NCBI RefSeq assembly: GCF_039537585.1
Contig: NZ_BAABAU010000001.1
Span: forward strand, 1,550,001 to 1,614,000
Reading direction: 5' to 3'
Source: Frondihabitans peucedani
GTDB taxonomy: Bacteria > Actinomycetota > Actinomycetes > Actinomycetales > Microbacteriaceae
Length of the DNA: 64,000 nucleotides
Shown here: piece by piece, positions 24,783-33,767 of the stretch
Layout of the letters: each line of letters starts with the position of its first letter
Numbering within the stretch: position 1 is the stretch's first letter
Translations under genes and position numbers: made by a program
Notes under the pieces: generated by a model
Seen by the model: only the letters and a program-made list of their open reading frames with translations
What the model was told of the DNA's origin: nothing
Databases searched by the model: none

Positions 24783-27286
24783 GCGTCATCACCGAAGACC
24801 CCCTCGACCGCAACCGGTTCCCCCTCGACGAGTGGTCGTTCATCGAGTCCGAGTTCGGCCCGAACGACCAGGGCGTCGCCGAGACGATCTTCGCCGTCGG
24901 CAACGGCTACCTCGGCTTCCGCGGCAACCTCGACGAGGGCCGGGGCGGCCACTCGTACGGCACCTTCATCAACGGGTTCCACGAGACCTGGCCGATCCGT
25001 CACGCCGAGGAGGCCTTCGGCTTCGCGCGCGTCGGCCAGACGATCGTCAACGTCCCCGACGCCAAGGTGATCCGGCTGTACGTCGACGACGAGCCCTTCG
25101 TGCTCGCCGAGGCCGACGTCCTCGCGTACACGCGCCGCCTCGACTTCCGCGACGGCTACCTCCTCCGCGAGATCGAGTGGCGCACCCCCTCGGGCAAGCG
25201 CGTCCTCGTGACCAGCCGTCGTCTCGTGTCGTTCACCGACCGACACCTCGCCGTCATCGACTACGAGGTCACCATGCTCGACGCCGACGCGTCGGTGCTG
25301 ATCTCGTCGCAGATCCTCAACCGGCAAGACCTCGGCGACGAGTACCACGCCGGCATGCGGGCCGCGGCGACCTTCGACCCCCGCAAGGCCGAGTCGTTCT
25401 CGGAGCGCGTGCTCCAGCCGATGATCAAGAAGAACCGCGACAGCCGCTACATCCTCGGCTACCAGACGACGAACTCCGGCATGACGGTCGCCGTCGGCGC
25501 CGAGCACGCGCTCGAGACCGAGAACGAGTGGCAGCAGTCGTCGCAGATCGACGACGACATCGCCAAGCACGTCTACCGGATCAAGGCGAAGGCCGGCCAG
25601 AAGGTCGGCTTCACCAAGACCATCACCTACCACTCGTCGCGCGGCGTGCCGCCCCGCGAGCTCGCCGACCGCTGCGACCGCACGCTCGACCGCGCCCGCG
25701 AGACCCCCGTCGCCGAGATCTTCGACGCCCAGCGCGCCTGGCTCGACGACTTCTGGATGCGGAGCGACGTCGAGCTGCCGGGGCACCCGATCCTGCAGCA
25801 GGCGATCCGCTGGAACATCTACCAGCTCGCGCAGGCGACCGCCCGCACCGACGGTCAGGGCGTCGCCGCCAAGGGCGTCTCGGGCTCGGGCTACGGCGGC
25901 CACTACTTCTGGGACACCGAGATCTACGTCATGCCGTTCCTGTCGTACACGGCACCGAACGTCGCGCGGAACGCGCTGCGCTTCCGCCACGGCATGCTCG
26001 ACGCGGCCCGCGACCGGGCGCGCGAGCTCAACCAGCGCGGGGCCCTCTTCCCGTGGCGCACGATCAACGGGCTCGAGTCGAGCGCCTACTACGCGGCAGG
26101 AACCGCGCAGTACCACATCGACGCCGACATCGTGCACGCGCTGATGCAGTACGTGGCCGCGACCGGCGACGAGGACTTCCTCGCCCGCGGCGCCGTCGAC
26201 ATCCTGGTCGAGACCGCCCGCCTCTGGGCCGACCTCGGGTTCTGGCGCTCCAACGGCGACCAGAAGTTCCACATCGACGGCGTGACCGGCCCCGACGAGT
26301 ACACCACCGTCGTCGACGACAACCTCTACACGAACGTGATGGCCAGGGCGAACCTCTGGTCGGCCGTCCGGATCTGCGAGGAGCTGATGGCTAACGATCC
26401 CGTCGCCTACGAGCGCATGGTCCAGCGGGTCGGGCTCCAGGAGCACGAGATCCGCGGATGGCGGGCAGCTGCCGACGCGATGGAGATCCCGTTCGATCCG
26501 CACCGCGGCATCCACCCGCAAGACGCGCAGTTCCTCGACAAGGAGCTGTGGGACCTCGACTCCACTCCGGCGTCGAAGCGCCCGCTGCTGCTCCACTACC
26601 ACCCGCTGGTCATCTACCGCTTCCAGGTGCTGAAGCAGGCCGACGTGGTGCTCGCGCTGTTCCTCCAGGGCGACGAGTTCACGCCCGCCGAGAAGCGCCG
26701 CGACTTCGAGTACTACGACGCGCTGACCACCGGCGACTCGACCCTCTCGGCGGTCGTGCAGTCGATCATCGCCGCCGAGGTGGGGCACCACAAGCTCGCT
26801 CGCGACTACTTCCTGTCGTCGCTGTTCGTCGACCTGGCCGACCTGCACCACAACACCTCCGACGGCGTGCACGTCGCCTCGACCGGAGGCATCTGGAGCG
26901 CTCTGACCTTCGGCTTCGGCGGCATGCGCGACCACTCCGGCCGTCTGACGTTCAACCCGCGCCTCCCCGCCGACTGGGAGCGCCTCACCTACCGGATGAC
27001 CGTCAAGGGCTCCAGGATGCGCGTCGACGTCACGCAGCGCGACATCACCTTCACGATCGAGGAGGGCACCGCCGTCACCGTGCACGTGCACCACGAGAAG
27101 GTGGAGGTGGCGGCCGGCGCCTCGGTCACCGTCGAGCTGGCCAACCAGGGCCCGCGCCTCGAGACGGCCCCGCCGACGACGAGCGACCTCCGCGGCATGC
27201 TCCGCGCCGACGGCTCGGTCGTGACCGCGTCGATCCCGACGGTGTCGCTCGACCGCAGCGAGGTGGACGCCGACGTCGCGACCTGA
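24779..27286 (+). CDS. GH65 family inverting glycoside phosphorylase (maltose/trehalose/kojibiose type)
   Basis: 835 residues, a little longer than the usual 750-790. N-terminal beta-sandwich (ETIFAVGNGYLGFRGNLDEG), (alpha/alpha)6 barrel with GVSGSGYGGHYFWDTEIYVMPFL and the catalytic Glu in DGVTGPDEYTTVVDDN. The phosphate-binding stretch is seen as STGGIWSALTFGFGGM near residue 700. It phosphorolyses an alpha-glucoside such as maltose, trehalose or kojibiose to beta-glucose 1-phosphate plus sugar, passing it to the mutase encoded just upstream. The substrate cannot be decided from motifs I can see. The C-terminal 40 residues (after VTVELANQG) look like an added tail. Confidence 0.9.
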   Translation: MSVITEDPLDRNRFPLDEWSFIESEFGPNDQGVAETIFAVGNGYLGFRGNLDEGRGGHSYGTFINGFHETWPIRHAEEAFGFARVGQTIVNVPDAKVIRLYVDDEPFVLAEADVLAYTRRLDFRDGYLLREIEWRTPSGKRVLVTSRRLVSFTDRHLAVIDYEVTMLDADASVLISSQILNRQDLGDEYHAGMRAAATFDPRKAESFSERVLQPMIKKNRDSRYILGYQTTNSGMTVAVGAEHALETENEWQQSSQIDDDIAKHVYRIKAKAGQKVGFTKTITYHSSRGVPPRELADRCDRTLDRARETPVAEIFDAQRAWLDDFWMRSDVELPGHPILQQAIRWNIYQLAQATARTDGQGVAAKGVSGSGYGGHYFWDTEIYVMPFLSYTAPNVARNALRFRHGMLDAARDRARELNQRGALFPWRTINGLESSAYYAAGTAQYHIDADIVHALMQYVAATGDEDFLARGAVDILVETARLWADLGFWRSNGDQKFHIDGVTGPDEYTTVVDDNLYTNVMARANLWSAVRICEELMANDPVAYERMVQRVGLQEHEIRGWRAAADAMEIPFDPHRGIHPQDAQFLDKELWDLDSTPASKRPLLLHYHPLVIYRFQVLKQADVVLALFLQGDEFTPAEKRRDFEYYDALTTGDSTLSAVVQSIIAAEVGHHKLARDYFLSSLFVDLADLHHNTSDGVHVASTGGIWSALTFGFGGMRDHSGRLTFNPRLPADWERLTYRMTVKGSRMRVDVTQRDITFTIEEGTAVTVHVHHEKVEVAAGASVTVELANQGPRLETAPPTTSDLRGMLRADGSVVTASIPTVSLDRSEVDADVAT

Positions 27287-27304
27287 TCCGGCACACGCGT
27301 CGCT

Positions 27305-27358
27305 CTGACGAGGCGGCGGCTGACGCGGGGCGACCCGCGCGGGCCGCCGCCTCGTCAG
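27305..27358. terminator. Two-armed hairpin behind GH65 gene
   Basis: A perfect 16-bp outer stem (27305-27320 with 27343-27358, CTGACGAGGCGG.../...CCGCCTCGTCAG) encloses an inner GCGGG-GCGA-CCCGC stem (27325-27338). It starts 18 bp after the stop. Strong intrinsic terminator candidate. Confidence 0.8.
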
Positions 27359-27435
27359 CGTCCGGCAACCTCTCGTTCACGCGGCATCAGCAGACTCTCT
27401 CCGGCCCACGCCACCGAAGCCCGAGGGGATCCACC

Positions 27436-29112
27436 ATGAAGCGTCCGAAGATCGTCGCCACCACCGTCGTCGCGGGCTCGCTCGCTCTCACCCTCGGCAC
27501 CGCGGGCGCAGCGTTCGCCCACCCGGCGTCGCCCGCCGGAGCGCGGACTGAAGCGACGGCCGCCTCGGCCCACCGGCCCGCCGTCGCGAAGGACGACTCC
27601 TACCTCGTCACAGCCGGCAGGAGACTCTCGTCTCACGGGAGCGTGCTCCGCAACGACTCCGGCAGCGCCACGATCGTCTCGCACACGACGACGGCGCACG
27701 GCACGCTGTCTCTGGCGCAGGACGGCTCGTTCACCTACCAGCCCGACGCAGGATTCACCGGGGTCGACTCGTTCGACTACACGACGAACGACGCTGTGAA
27801 GCTCTACGACACCGATCTGAAGCCCCTCGCCACGATCGGCGGCGTGAAGATCACCGGCGGCGCCTACGGCTCGTCGTTCACGCCGGTGCCGGGCTCGAAG
27901 ACGGAGTTCTACGGCCTGACCGACCGCGGCCCGAACGTCACCGCGGCCGACGGGACGACGAAGATCGAGCCGCTGCCGTCCTTCGATCCTGCGATCGGGA
28001 AGTTCAAGCTGGCCGGGACGAAGGCCGTCCTCGAGAAGCGGATCCCTCTCCGCGCCGCCGACGGGCACGCCTACAACGGCCTCGTCAGCACGGAGGCCTC
28101 GACCGGCGAGACGATCGAGGACCTCGACGGGAACGTCCTGCCGAAGAGCCCCTACGGCTACGACTCCGAGGGCCTCGTCGCTCTCCGCGACGGGACCTTC
28201 TGGGTCTCCGACGAGTACGGCCCCTACATCACGCACTTCGACCGCACCGGTCGGCAGATCGAGCGGCTCTCGCCGCTCGACGGCACCCTCCCCGCCGAGC
28301 TCGCGCAGCGCGTCGCCAACAAGGGGATGGAGGGCCTGACCGTCACGCCCGACGGGAAGACCCTCGTCGGAATCATGCAGTCGGCGCTCCAGACGCCGGA
28401 CCTCGCCGCGAAGCCCTCCAAGGTGGCGCCGGTCCGGATCGTGACCTACGACCTCCGCACCCACCGGACGCACGAGTACCTCTACCTGCTCACCGATCCC
28501 AAGACGAACTCCGGGGCCGTCAGCGAGATCACCGCGCTCTCCGCCACGCGCTTCGTCGTCGACGAGCGCGACGGCGCCTTCGAGCCGAACGCGTTCAAGC
28601 GGCTGTACGAGATCGACCTCGCGGGTGCCACCGACGTCGGGCCGTCGTCGACCGTCGCGGGTGCCCGCTACGACGCGAGCCGGGGCGGTCTCCTCGTCGG
28701 CCCGTCGCAGCAGTCGATCGAGGCGTTCGCCGGCACCGCCGACACCGCGACCGCGACGACGCTTCTCGGGGGCGTCGAGATCGCGCCGGTGTCGAAGGAG
28801 ATCGACGTCGACCTCGGCGCCCTCCTCACCCGGCTCGACCCGACCGGCGGATTCTTCGGCCACGACAAGGTCGAGGGCGTCGCGACGACCGACGGCGGCA
28901 CGACCCTGGTCGTGTCGAACGACAACGACTTCGGGATCGACGGCGTCACGAACACCGAGGCGCCGTACGCGCTGCACGCCAAAACCCTCCCCGACGGCAC
29001 GCAGGACGACGGGCAGTACCTGTCGATCGACACCACCCGGGTCGACGACGCGTCGAGCACCGCGACCGTGAGCATCTTCGTCACGCCGAGGGACGTCCAC
29101 GGCTTCCACTGA
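27436..29112 (+). CDS. Secreted esterase-like phytase-domain protein with N-terminal Ig/cadherin-like domain
   Basis: 558 residues. Signal peptide 1-33 (KRPKIVATTVVAGSLALTLGTAGAAFAH). Residues about 48-110 (KDDSYLVTAGRRLSSHGSVLRNDSG ... GSFTYQPDAGFTGVDSFDYT) form a bacterial Ig/cadherin-like module. The rest matches the esterase-like activity of phytase domain: GLTDRGPNV, YDSEGLVALRDGTFWVSDEYGPYITHFD, NKGMEGLTVTPDGK, FVVDERDG and HDKVEGVATTDGGTTLVVSNDNDFGIDG. The beta-propeller enzymes are extracellular phosphoester or ester hydrolases. Phosphate scavenging is plausible but not shown. GAGGGG lies 7 bp upstream of ATG. Confidence 0.87.
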   Translation: MKRPKIVATTVVAGSLALTLGTAGAAFAHPASPAGARTEATAASAHRPAVAKDDSYLVTAGRRLSSHGSVLRNDSGSATIVSHTTTAHGTLSLAQDGSFTYQPDAGFTGVDSFDYTTNDAVKLYDTDLKPLATIGGVKITGGAYGSSFTPVPGSKTEFYGLTDRGPNVTAADGTTKIEPLPSFDPAIGKFKLAGTKAVLEKRIPLRAADGHAYNGLVSTEASTGETIEDLDGNVLPKSPYGYDSEGLVALRDGTFWVSDEYGPYITHFDRTGRQIERLSPLDGTLPAELAQRVANKGMEGLTVTPDGKTLVGIMQSALQTPDLAAKPSKVAPVRIVTYDLRTHRTHEYLYLLTDPKTNSGAVSEITALSATRFVVDERDGAFEPNAFKRLYEIDLAGATDVGPSSTVAGARYDASRGGLLVGPSQQSIEAFAGTADTATATTLLGGVEIAPVSKEIDVDLGALLTRLDPTGGFFGHDKVEGVATTDGGTTLVVSNDNDFGIDGVTNTEAPYALHAKTLPDGTQDDGQYLSIDTTRVDDASSTATVSIFVTPRDVHGFH

Positions 29113-29165
29113 GGCTGACGCCGGTCCATCGGGTTCGGACACGGGCCACTGATCGGCTCGCGCGA

Positions 29166-29196
29166 TTGTCTGACAATCTGCTAGCTTGTCTGACAA
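29166..29196. promoter_or_regulatory. Tandem LldR-type operators overlapping the lldR start codon
   Basis: TTGTCTGACAA occurs at 29166-29176 and again at 29186-29196, each a perfect 11-bp palindrome, centres 20 bp apart (two helix turns). Both fit the known LldR/FadR-group consensus TNGTNNNACNA. The second copy's last base is the A of the ATG, so repressor binding would block translation or transcription start directly. Confidence 0.85.
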
Positions 29197-29879
29197 TGGA
29201 CGTCGTCGAGGTCGCGCGCGTGCCTGCGGCGGTCGCCGAGGCACTCCGCTCCGACGTGCTCGGGGTGCGGATCCTGCCCGGCGACCCCGTGACGGAGGCG
29301 GCCGTCGCGGCCCGCTTCGGCGTCTCGCGCCCGACCGCCCGCGTGGCCATCGACCAGCTCGTGGCCGCCGGGCTCTTGCGGCGGGAGCCGAATCGCGGGG
29401 CACGGGTGCCGATCCTGAGCCGAAACGACATCGTCGACCTGTACGACAACCGGGCCCTCGTCGAGGGTGCCGCCCTGGCCGCCCTGGCGCGTCGGGGCTC
29501 GGTGCCGGATGGCGCGATCCTGCACAACCGGGCCCTCGCCGACGCCCCCGACGACGCGTCGTTCGCGGCCGACGACATCGCGTTCCACCGCGCCCTCGTC
29601 GAGGCCCAGTCGAGCCTGCGGCTCGCTCGCATGCACCAGGGCCTGATGGGCGAGATCGAGCTCTGCATCGGGCAGGTGCAGGCGAACGCCCTCTGGCGAC
29701 CGGCCGACATCGCAGCGCAGCACGCGCGCGTGCTCGACGCGGTCGTCGCCTCCGACCCCGAGCTCGCGGCCCGGCTCGTCCGCGAGCACATCCTCTCGTC
29801 GCGCGACCGGCTGCTCGAGCACGTCGACGCCCGACACGATCCGTCCCTTCTTCCATCCCACCCGGAGGCCATGCAATGA
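29196..29879 (+). CDS. lldR: GntR-family (FCD) regulator of lactate use, LldR-like
   Basis: 227 residues from ATG 29196. Winged helix: [60 protein letters not shown]. The C-terminal FCD domain has [38 protein letters not shown] and [15 protein letters not shown], giving the metal/ligand Asp and His residues of the family. It overlaps lldD as ATGA, and two operators cover its own start, so it is an autoregulated lactate sensor. A TTG at 29166 opens a longer frame but lies inside the first operator and is rejected. The mRNA may be leaderless. Confidence 0.88.
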   Translation: MDVVEVARVPAAVAEALRSDVLGVRILPGDPVTEAAVAARFGVSRPTARVAIDQLVAAGLLRREPNRGARVPILSRNDIVDLYDNRALVEGAALAALARRGSVPDGAILHNRALADAPDDASFAADDIAFHRALVEAQSSLRLARMHQGLMGEIELCIGQVQANALWRPADIAAQHARVLDAVVASDPELAARLVREHILSSRDRLLEHVDARHDPSLLPSHPEAMQ

Positions 29880-31111
29880 CGCAGCGACAATTCCCCAAGC
29901 CCGCAGAACTCGTCGAGTACATGCGGTTCAAGAAGCCCGACCTCGACTTCAAGCGCAACCGCCTGCAGTCGGCGCTCACGATCGCCGACCTCCGCGCGAT
30001 CGCGAAGCGCCGCACCCCGAAGGCGGCGTTCGACTACACCGACGGCTCGGCCGAGGGCGAGATCTCGATCGCCCGCGCGCGCCAGGCCTTCGAGGACGTC
30101 GAGTTCCACCCGCAGGTCCTGCGCGACGTCGCCGCCGTCGACACGACCGCCACCGTGTTCGGCGCGACCTCGGCGCAGCCGTTCGGCATCGCTCCCACCG
30201 GCTTCACCCGCCTCATGCAGACCGAGGGCGAGACCGCCGGCGCGGGGGCAGCGGGAGCGGCCGGGATCCCGTTCACGCTGTCGACACTCGGGACGACCTC
30301 CATCGAGGACGTCAAGGCGGCGAACCCGGTCGGCCGCAACTGGTTCCAGCTCTACGTCATGCGGAACCGCGAGATCTCGTACGGCCTCGTCGAGCGGGCC
30401 GCGGCCGGAGGATTCGAGACCCTCTTCTTCACGGTCGACACCCCGGTGGCAGGCGCGCGGCTCCGCGACAAGCGGAACGGCTTCTCGATCCCGCCGCAGC
30501 TGACGCCCGGAACGGTCCTCAACGCGATCCCGCGGCCGTGGTGGTGGATCGACTTCCTGACGACCCCCAAGCTCGAGTTCGCCTCGCTCGCGTCGACCGG
30601 CGGCACCGTCGCCGACCTCCTCGACTCCGCGATGGACCCGACGATCAGCTTCGACGACCTGCGGATCATCCGCGAGATGTGGCCGGGCAAGCTGGCCGTC
30701 AAGGGCGTGCAGAGCCTCGACGACGCGAAGAGGTTCGCCGATGCCGGCGTCGACGGCATCGTGCTGTCGAACCACGGCGGCCGGCAGCTCGACCGGGCGC
30801 CGATCCCGTTCCACCTGCTGCCCGACGTGGTGCGCGAGGTCGGCGGCGACCTCGACGTCGTCGTCGACACGGGGATCATGAACGGCGCCGACATCGTCGC
30901 CTCGATCGCGCTGGGGGCGAGGTTCACGCTCGTCGGGCGGGCCTACCTGTACGGCCTGATGGCCGGCGGACGGGCCGGCGTCGACCGCATGATCGCGATC
31001 CTGTCGGAGGAGATCACCAGGACGATGAAGCTCCTCGGCGCGCACTCGCTGGAGGAGCTGACGCCGAGCCACGTGACGCAGCTCGAGCGGCTGGCGCCGC
31101 GGGCGCGCTGA
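29876..31111 (+). CDS. lldD: L-lactate dehydrogenase (quinone), FMN alpha-hydroxy-acid oxidase family
   Basis: 411 residues. FMN-dependent TIM barrel: [45 protein letters not shown] (Tyr near the active site), [21 protein letters not shown] and the catalytic [12 protein letters not shown] (His base, Arg). It oxidises L-lactate to pyruvate, passing electrons to quinone at the membrane. The nearest alternative is lactate 2-monooxygenase, but pairing with an LldR-like regulator and its TNGTNNNACNA operators favours LldD. The gene ends 43 bp before a 25-bp perfect hairpin. Confidence 0.9.
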   Translation: MTQRQFPKPAELVEYMRFKKPDLDFKRNRLQSALTIADLRAIAKRRTPKAAFDYTDGSAEGEISIARARQAFEDVEFHPQVLRDVAAVDTTATVFGATSAQPFGIAPTGFTRLMQTEGETAGAGAAGAAGIPFTLSTLGTTSIEDVKAANPVGRNWFQLYVMRNREISYGLVERAAAGGFETLFFTVDTPVAGARLRDKRNGFSIPPQLTPGTVLNAIPRPWWWIDFLTTPKLEFASLASTGGTVADLLDSAMDPTISFDDLRIIREMWPGKLAVKGVQSLDDAKRFADAGVDGIVLSNHGGRQLDRAPIPFHLLPDVVREVGGDLDVVVDTGIMNGADIVASIALGARFTLVGRAYLYGLMAGGRAGVDRMIAILSEEITRTMKLLGAHSLEELTPSHVTQLERLAPRAR

Positions 31112-31154
31112 CCCCGACGGGCTGCCGCCGCGCCGCTGCCGCGCCGCCGCCAGA

Positions 31155-31212
31155 AGTACGTTCTGACGTCGGAAGTACGATCCAGACCGTACTTCCGACG
31201 TCAGAACGTACT
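31155..31212. terminator. 25-bp perfect inverted repeat between convergent lldD and lysM lipoprotein genes
   Basis: Arms 31155-31179 and 31188-31212 are exactly complementary, with the 8-nt loop ATCCAGAC. The arms are AT-richer (about half) than the flanks and contain GACGTC and GTACG. Probably a bidirectional terminator; the length of perfect pairing is unusual. Confidence 0.8.
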
Positions 31213-31244
31213 CGGAGCGGACTGACGCGCCGACCGGCCGCCGA

Positions 31245-32252
31245 TCAGAGGCGCTCGGGGTCGAGGTTGATGTCGGTGTCCTCGTAGAGGTACTGCCGCG
31301 AGTCGAACGCCTCGAGGCCGCGGTTCAGCCAGAGGAGGTCCTTGACCGAGATGCCGAACCGCGCGGCGACCACGGCTGTCGTGTCTCCCCCGGCGACGCG
31401 GTAGCTCCGCGGTGCGCCGGTCGCGGTCTTCGCGGTCACGATCCCGGATGCGAACTGCCGCGCCCCGTGGTCCGCGGGGTGGACGTTCGTCTTCCGCACG
31501 GGCACGTGCCACGAGACCGGAGTGACGACGAGCACCTTGTCGCTGCCGATCTCGGTCGGGACGGACGCACCCGGATCGGCCGAGGAGTAGGTCACGAGGG
31601 TGCCGAGCCCGCCGGGGTTCCCGACGTCGAGCGACGCGGTCGAGCTCGGAGCGGGAGAGGCCCCTCCGAGCGCGTGGTTGCCGACGCCGTGGTAGGTCAG
31701 CCCGTCGCCGATCCGGGGCGCGACCTCGAGCAGGGTCACCGACACGGGCACCGGAAGGGTCGAGCGCACCGACGTGTACTGGGCCGAGTAGGTGTCGTCA
31801 CCGTCGGACACCATCCGGTAGTGGAAGTGGATGCTGCCCTTCGGCGAGGCCACGTCGCCCTCGGCGACGACCGTGCCCTTCGGCACCGGCACCAGCACCG
31901 GGTCGGGCAGGGCCGCCTCGGTGGGCGCAGCGGTCGCGAGATGGGACCGCGCAGGATCGGCCGACCCTGCCCCGCCCGACGACCCTGCCCCGCCCGACGA
32001 CCCGGCCTCGGCTGACGCACCCGGCGCCGGCAGCGGTGACGAGCCCCCGGGGCCGTCCGTCGCGGATGCCGAGGCAGGGTCGGTCGCCGAGTCCGACGCC
32101 GGGGCCGAGGAGTGCCGCGTCGAGTGCTTCCGGTCGCGTGCGGAGTCGCCCCCGCCGATCGCGAAGCAGCCGGTCAGCAGCAGTGCCGCCGCCGCGCCCA
32201 CGGCCGTCGTCGCGATCAGTCGCCGCGTGATCCTGTGCGTCTTCGTCCCCAT
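31245..32252 (-). CDS. LysM-domain lipoprotein
   Basis: 335 residues. Lipoprotein signal with lipobox LLLTGC (about residues 24-29), then a Ser/Ala/Gly/Pro linker (to about 110) containing the duplicated GSSGGAGSSGGAGS. An unassigned domain follows with beta-strand character (VVAEGDVASPKGSIHFHYRMVSDGDDTYSAQYTSV ... VLVVTPVSWHVPVR). A C-terminal LysM (YRVAGGDTTAVVAARFGISVKDLLWLNRGL) binds peptidoglycan. It lies 25 bp downstream of rhaB on the same strand, so it may be the last gene of the rhamnose operon, though a wall protein there is unexpected. AGGGGGGAG upstream of ATG supports the start. Confidence 0.8.
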   Translation of the reverse strand: MGTKTHRITRRLIATTAVGAAAALLLTGCFAIGGGDSARDRKHSTRHSSAPASDSATDPASASATDGPGGSSPLPAPGASAEAGSSGGAGSSGGAGSADPARSHLATAAPTEAALPDPVLVPVPKGTVVAEGDVASPKGSIHFHYRMVSDGDDTYSAQYTSVRSTLPVPVSVTLLEVAPRIGDGLTYHGVGNHALGGASPAPSSTASLDVGNPGGLGTLVTYSSADPGASVPTEIGSDKVLVVTPVSWHVPVRKTNVHPADHGARQFASGIVTAKTATGAPRSYRVAGGDTTAVVAARFGISVKDLLWLNRGLEAFDSRQYLYEDTDINLDPERL

Positions 32253-32277
32253 GCTCGTGCTCCCCCCTCCCGGCAGA

Positions 32278-33762
32278 CTAGCCGAGCGGCGCCTGGCCCG
32301 GCATGTACCGCACGGGCGGGTACGCCGCCCGGACGAGAGCCCGCAGCGCCTCGAGCGACGACGACCGCGGCACGAGGCCGGCCGCCCGTGCCTGCACGAG
32401 CACGTTGCCGATCGCCGTCGCCTCGACCGGGCCGGCGAGCACGACGCGGCCGGTGCGGTCGGCGGTGAGCCGGCAGAGCAGGTCGTTCTGCGAGCCTCCC
32501 CCGACGACGTGCACCGTCGTGATCCTGCGCCCGGAGAGGACCTCGGCCTCGTCGAGGGTCTGCGCGTAGGCGGCGGCGAGCGACTCCAGGATGCTGCGGA
32601 CCACCTCGGCGCGGGTCGCGGGCGGCCGGACGCCGTGCTCGACGCACCACTCCGTGATCCTGCCCGGCATGTCGCCCGGGGGCGTGAAGCGGGGGTCTGC
32701 GGCGTCGAACACGGCCACCGGTCCCTGCACCTCGGCGGCGGCCGCGAGGAGGGCGGCGAGGTCGCTGGAGCGCGAGGCGTCGGAGGCCGCGGCGTCCCAC
32801 GTCCGCATCGACTCGCTGAGGAGCCACAGCCCCGAGATGTTCTTCAGGAAGCGCACCCGCGAGTCGACGCCGCCCTCGTTGGTGAAGTTCGCGGCTCGGG
32901 CCGCGTCGGTGACGATCGGCGCTTCGACCTCGAGTCCGACGAGCGACCAGGTCCCGCTCGAGATGTAGGCGTCGTGCTCCGAGTCGAGGGGCACCCCGAC
33001 GACGGCCGACGCGGTGTCGTGCGAGCCGACGGCGGTCACGGGGATCTCCCGCCCGCCACCGAGCGTCGCGCGGAGCGACGGCAGCAGTCCGCCGAGGCCC
33101 GTGCCCGGGTCGACGAGCGGCGCGAGGAGACCGGGCGACACCCCGACGACCCGCAGGATCTCCTCGTCCCACCCCGCGCCCCCGGCGGCAAGCATCCCGG
33201 TGGTCGACGCGTTCGTCCGCTCGGTCACCGAGGCACCGGTCAGCCAGCGGCTCACCAGGTCGGGGATCAGCAGCACCTCGTCCGCGTGATCGAGCGTGCC
33301 GGCGACGCGATCGGCGGCGAGCTGGAACACCGTGTTGAAAGGGAGGTGGGCGAGGCCGGTCCGGCGGTAGAGCTCGTCGGCCGGCACCGCCGCGTGCACG
33401 GCCCTGACGCCGGCCGCCGTGCGCTCGTCGCGGTAGTGGTAGGGGAGCCCCCCGAGGCGTCCGCCGCGGAGCAGCCCGTAGTCGACCGCCCACGAGTCGA
33501 CCCCGATGGACGCGATCGCAGGATCGAGGCGCGCAGCCTCCGCGAGCCCGTCGCGGATCGACTGCCAGAGGCCGAGCACGTCCCAGTGCAGTCCCTCGGC
33601 GCCGTCGCCCTCGGGCACCGCGACGGGCCGGTTCGCGAACCGGGCGACGTGCTGCAGGCGCAGCCCGCCCGGGGAGACGTGTCCGAGGACGACGCGTCCG
33701 CTCGTCGCTCCGAGGTCGACGGCGGCGACGGTCCCCGACCGCCCGCCACCCGTGCTGTCCAC
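32278..33762 (-). CDS. rhaB: Rhamnulokinase
   Basis: 494 residues from GTG 33762. FGGY kinase: the N-terminal VAAVDLGATSGRVVLG (phosphate 1 motif), GVDSWAVDYGLL (catalytic Asp), PLPYHYRD-like LPYHYRDERT, GSHDTASAVVGVP, ISSGTWSLVGLE and the C-terminal VHVVGGGSQNDLLCRLTADRTGRVVLAGPVEATAIGN (adenosine motif). It phosphorylates L-rhamnulose at O1. The GTG start is 5 bp past the stop of the aldolase/dehydrogenase gene, so the two are coupled. Length equals the family norm (about 480-490). Confidence 0.92.
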   Translation of the reverse strand: MDSTGGGRSGTVAAVDLGATSGRVVLGHVSPGGLRLQHVARFANRPVAVPEGDGAEGLHWDVLGLWQSIRDGLAEAARLDPAIASIGVDSWAVDYGLLRGGRLGGLPYHYRDERTAAGVRAVHAAVPADELYRRTGLAHLPFNTVFQLAADRVAGTLDHADEVLLIPDLVSRWLTGASVTERTNASTTGMLAAGGAGWDEEILRVVGVSPGLLAPLVDPGTGLGGLLPSLRATLGGGREIPVTAVGSHDTASAVVGVPLDSEHDAYISSGTWSLVGLEVEAPIVTDAARAANFTNEGGVDSRVRFLKNISGLWLLSESMRTWDAAASDASRSSDLAALLAAAAEVQGPVAVFDAADPRFTPPGDMPGRITEWCVEHGVRPPATRAEVVRSILESLAAAYAQTLDEAEVLSGRRITTVHVVGGGSQNDLLCRLTADRTGRVVLAGPVEATAIGNVLVQARAAGLVPRSSSLEALRALVRAAYPPVRYMPGQAPLG

Positions 33763-33767
33763 GCCTG

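Noticed and set aside
29166-29195. TTG at 29166 as a start for the lldR gene, 10 residues longer
   Set aside because: It lies inside the first operator copy, encodes no family sequence and has no ribosome binding site.
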